From Piper betle (lineage: Eukaryota; Streptophyta; Magnoliopsida; Piperales; Piperaceae), in assembly GCA_033002965.1 (NCBI GenBank), contig JAURVB010007288.1:1-64000 (forward strand): DNA of 64,000 bases. The letters run 5' to 3'. The position numbers were made by a program, and so were the translations under genes. Shown piece by piece: positions 60,071 to 64,000 of this stretch. The notes below the pieces were generated by a model. The model ran no database searches. It was not told the origin of the DNA and saw only the letters and a list, made by a program, of their open reading frames with translations. Numbering within the stretch: the stretch's first letter is position 1; every line of letters starts with the position of its first letter.

Positions 60071-63000
60071 AGTTAGTATCAGAGCTATGTCTCGGTCGAT
60101 TGAGATGGAAGACTTTTGTTTTGAACCACATGTGTGGAGTTGTCCCTTAGCCAAACTGAACATGTATTTTCTTTTGCTTTTTTTCTTAAGATTTTAGATG
60201 GTGTGCTCAGTTAGACTTGAGCAGTGCATACTTCGGTGTTTGCGGTTATGGAGGAGTAATGAGATGGATATGTGATCATGATTTTAGTAGATGATAGCAT
60301 GGATCTCTCAGGCATGTCATGAGAAGCTTAGAGACACATCTTCGCTTTTACTGTGCCAAACATTTGGACGACTTACGAGTGTCCACATGCTCAATTAGGT
60401 GAGGTTTAGTTATAGGTGACCAAGAGTACCTAGAACCTTGGCGATCACATTGCGGCATTTGCCCATCTTTCACATGTCACCACATCACTCCTTCCTTGGA
60501 ACATAGTGTACATCACAAGATAGAGTTATAAAAGATGACACTAGTTGGAAGCTTAGAGTATGGAGATACTCACATAGTTACGTGACACATGAGCATGGGA
60601 CTATCGAATGCCTTAAATTAATCTATTAGGCATTGTTCGAGGTCTACATTGGGAAGCATAGACCTTCATACAGATCCTTGTGGATGGAGGATGTGACTAT
60701 GCCAACAGATCCACTTAAGCATTTGGAACACTTGGAGCACAAACGAGAGTTTGGATAGATGACTTGGATGGACTACTTTTAGGATATAACAATGGATGAG
60801 GATGAGTAGCAAGGTAGATCCAAAGTCCAATGGATACTTCACTGGCTCCCCCTCTTCCAGTAGTGTATATCTATTCCAATAGTATTGTTAGCCACTCTTC
60901 AACAGACAGAGGCAGAAAAACACCAAGAATGTGCAAGATTATATTTGACCATGTATTTAGATGGTTGACCGGATTTTACTCGATCTGCTAAGGCCAAATC
61001 AGTGATTGCTATTGAGAACCAATCAACGCTTATGGGAACAATTACTCTAGATTTTAGGAGACCAGTGTGGGCTTAATATTATCTTTCCATCATACGTGTC
61101 ACCACTATAGTCTAGACCCCTTCCAAATCAAACACGCATGGTTAGATAACTTGAACTGAGTTGATAGTAGCTACCTCTGGGGAGATAGACACATGGAGAT
61201 AAACATGCCAGAAATAGTAATAGGTTCACGATGTACATGATCAGGATCAACCGCTATCGGATTAGCACAACCGCTATCTAAGTAGCACAATTGTCGTCTG
61301 AGTTGCACAACCCCCATCCGAGTAGCACAACTGTCATCTGTACTGCACAACCACCATTTGAGTTGCCCAACCACTGACCGTGATGCACTACCATTGACAA
61401 AATAGCACTACCACCATCCATGTTGCCCAACCACCAATCGTGACGCACTACCACCGTCTATGATGCACTACCATCATCTGAGTGAGTAGTTATAGTAAAA
61501 ACAAAGGCCAAGTAGTTACCTCACCCTACAGGAGGACAACTACTTGAGGATGTTCTTAGCTTTGCACAGAGACCGCATGTCACAACATTGAGAGCAAAGT
61601 TGGGTCAAAGATTGAGGACAAGATATAGCTATAGCAACATCATCTTGTAAAAGAAAAGTTAAGCGCACTAGAATTATTTGGATATAATGGCACATGATTG
61701 ACTTCACCAACCATCTTGCATACTATCACTTTGATCTGACATCCTTGGGTTAGATGTGTATTACAAGATAGTATTAGTGACAATCTTATAGGGAACATAA
61801 GATAGTGTTAGTGAGTCTTTTAGGGATGTATATAGATAGAGTTCGAGAATAGGGCAGTGTGACCTCCAAATGAGATGGCTACAATGGTCAGATTGTTCAG
61901 TCAGCATGACAGGAGATGTATGAGTTATATCTAAGGTATACAGATCATGCAGATGGTTAGACATGTAGTGTGACCTTAGCTAGCAAGAGGATTTTGATTC
62001 ATATTAGAGCCTTTGGCTTAGATGAGATGGCCACAGTGGTAAAATTGTTTAGTTAGCAAGATAGCATATGAGTTATAGCTAGGGTATACAGATCATGCAA
62101 ATGGTTTGACATGCAGTGTGACCTCAGCCAACGAGAGGAGTTCGACTCATATTAGAGCCTTTGGCTTCGATGGTGGATTCAGTGAGGGAGTGTCTTTGAG
62201 GGCGAGAGTGTTTTCCTTGTGCTTCACTAGCATGATAGGTTCTTACCTTGAGACATAAGATTTAGATTTTACCTTGAGTATAGGAGGTACCTTAGTGGTA
62301 CTATTTAGGACTTATAGTGCAGGTAGCTGATGACATACCAATCTGGAGGAGACAACTTCACCTATGCTTGGAAGCAACATAGACGGGACATCGGTTAGGC
62401 GGGATCATATTGACTAGATAGAGGGACGCCAATGTATGCTCATCTTGACTCATGGCTTTGCTTGAGAGTCTACCACAATGGTAGTAGTCATGTGAGTCAA
62501 GATTAGTGATACTAATCGGTACAGGATAGTAGGTCAGAGACCACTGAAGAGGGAACGAGACACCTATCAAACCTCACTATGAGTTCTTGTAGACTCGAGG
62601 AGAGATAGTGGTTATTTGAGTCATTTGAACCCTATCCGTTTAGAATTGTGTGACTAGTACGGTATCGAGAAACACATACCTACTATTAGTTGATTGAACT
62701 AGAGCTATTTAGGAGCTGTCTCTTAGACTTGTCATTGATTAACTATTTCATAGGTTGGCCACCTATGGTAGAGTCCAATCATGATGATATTAAATGCATG
62801 TCCATGGGCCTACCCATATGTTTGAGCCACCCAGTATCCTATACAGAGTTTCATTATCCTATTGTGATGCAGACGACTTCACCACAAATAGAGTGATATA
62901 CATACCTAGTTGAATTTTCTTAGCTTAGTGTACTCTCCTAATACACCTGATGTCAAACCACGTGAGGATGAGACACCTAGTAAGAGTACTAGAGGAGTGA

Positions 63001-64000
63001 GACCAATTTTCCAATAGAGATCCAGTTTCTTTCCATGTGACCAGAGATGTCAGATAGAGCCGAGCCATCACCTGAGTATTTTTACACTTAACCCTTCCAG
63101 ATATACCAGTCCTACTATCGATTTTTTAGATGCTTGAGATGAGCAGACATTGACCAATGCATGTACCATAGACCAGATGTAAACTCCACAGTTCTATGCA
63201 AAGTATGCATTCATACTCCTTGAGACATGTTGCACATGTACAGGTGTTCTCACCTTCATTCCATCACAGAGAGCCCCTTTAGCAGTAGTTAGTGGTTGTA
63301 TAGATAGTTATGAGAGCTATAGCAAGCATTAGAGTCATAGCAGCTATCCTTGTTCCATTATGGAAGAGAGTGAGATATTTGACTTGGGACTGAGTTAGCT
63401 AGGACCTGGTGAGTAGTCTGGTTCCTCTTCCATGGACACTTGAGTGTTTGACTTAGACTGGCGATAGTGAGTCATATAACTCATTAGCATATACCTTTAT
63501 TTGGTACTAGAGTCTACCATATACTAGCAAGACTGGCCAGACACCCTAGTATTACCATAGGATATGAAGCAGAGTACCCTGAGGGTACACGTAGTTGACC
63601 TGTCACATTGATGTGGACCAGTGAGACATGGTTAGATGTTAGGCCCCATACCTCGCACCAAGATAGTTATTTTTTACTCATGTAGCCTAGACTAGTACCC
63701 TGCAATACTTTAGAGTACCTGCTTGACCACCTAGTAGACCCTTATGGGTGAACCTAGGTTTTTCCCGCCAAAGTCATTGCATTTCAATTCCCATCATTTG
63801 TTGTAACCCTAGGAGCTAGTCTGGTGAGAAGATTCGAGCATGTATGGTCAGTCTAGTCAGATGATTCCAGGATGTATGACATGTTTCGCCAGATGATTCA
63901 ATCATGTGTAATCCGTCCAGCCAAATTATTAAGGAGCTAGTGAGCTTCATCAGTGTTTAGGGTTCCAGCATCATGTTGGTCCGTTCGGGCTGTGTGTAGC
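60071..64000 (+). mobile_element. Interior of family-A element A2 (runs off the window)
   Basis: It parallels the interior of the complete element (43234-46868) in order from the PBS to GGTCCGTTCGGGCTGTG at the window end. That point corresponds to about 46750, so the PPT and 3' LTR should begin roughly 120 bp beyond the edge. It has no recognisable gag-pol. It carries one copy of the segment that is duplicated in the complete element, an expanded 20-bp minisatellite, and about 330 bp around 60920-61250 not seen in the complete element. Confidence 0.75.
61250..61489 (+). repeat. 20-bp minisatellite, 12 units
   Basis: Units of exactly 20 bp run without indels from 61250 (ACCGCTATCGGATTAGCACA) to 61489 (ACCATCATCTGAGTGAGTAG). 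The approximate consensus is ACCACCATCTGAGTTGCACA. The equivalent place in the complete element (about 44080-44140) and in A3 (about 19270-19320) holds only two or three units. The minus-strand frame over 61171-61374 is its translation. Confidence 0.95.

Noticed and set aside
61171..61374. Minus-strand Cys/Trp-rich frame of 67 codons.
   Set aside because: It is the translation of the 20-bp minisatellite in frame.
61250..61489. Regular 20-bp units suggested a CRISPR-like array.
   Set aside because: Units are contiguous with no unique spacers, in a plant retroelement interior; it is a minisatellite.

Overview
The window looks like repeat-rich nuclear DNA of a flowering plant. Genes have many GT-AG introns, and LTR retrotransposons and hAT-type DNA transposons fill most of the space. 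The one clearly intact host gene, plastid-type glutathione reductase, has a very GC-rich first exon followed by AT-richer exons. That gradient hints at a monocot, but the species cannot be named from the sequence.

Host genes. (1) A methylesterase-family alpha/beta hydrolase (2992-8345, +, 4 exons) whose last exon has an apparent 1-base deletion in a C run. (2) A decayed NMN/NaMN adenylyltransferase (20794-22523, -): four exons align with the family, but two in-frame stops are present and the 3' part is replaced by an LTR element. (3) An intact chloroplast/mitochondrial-type glutathione reductase (27258-32320, +, 10 exons, 549 aa). (4) The C-terminal GRAS-domain fragment of a SCL32-like gene (34246-34945, -), which ends at the edge of a hAT insertion. 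(5) A 5'- and 3'-truncated coatomer zeta copy (50062-51270, +) that keeps its introns.

Mobile DNA by region. 1-1464: LTR fragments of families called A and C here. 4575-7725: a GA microsatellite, a hairpin-ended element and a hAT element (8-bp TSD), all in intron 3 of the methylesterase. 9690-12908: tandem LTR/PBS-bearing repeats (family D) and family C pieces. 12909-16236: Ty3/gypsy-like internal end, PPT and a tandemly duplicated LTR. 16250-20790: an inverted family-A element, then B and C LTR pieces. 25416-25877: a 462-bp TRIM. 34949-39717: a second hAT copy holding a 2.9-kb solo LTR of family B. 40223-49164: a full family-A element with 5-bp TSD CTTAT, long LTRs, a tRNA-Met PBS and a 3.6-kb interior without recognisable gag-pol (LARD-like). 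52590-57100: a decayed Ty1/copia element (-). 57674-64000: another family-A element running off the window.

The genes do not form a pathway. The main story is layered transposon invasion: hAT copies carrying a captured LTR half, later hit by an LTR of the same family, and gene fragments left at element edges. No new defence or biosynthetic system is evident. The most unusual structures are the LTR-bearing hAT family, the double-hairpin elements, and a 12-unit 20-bp minisatellite expanded in one family-A copy only.
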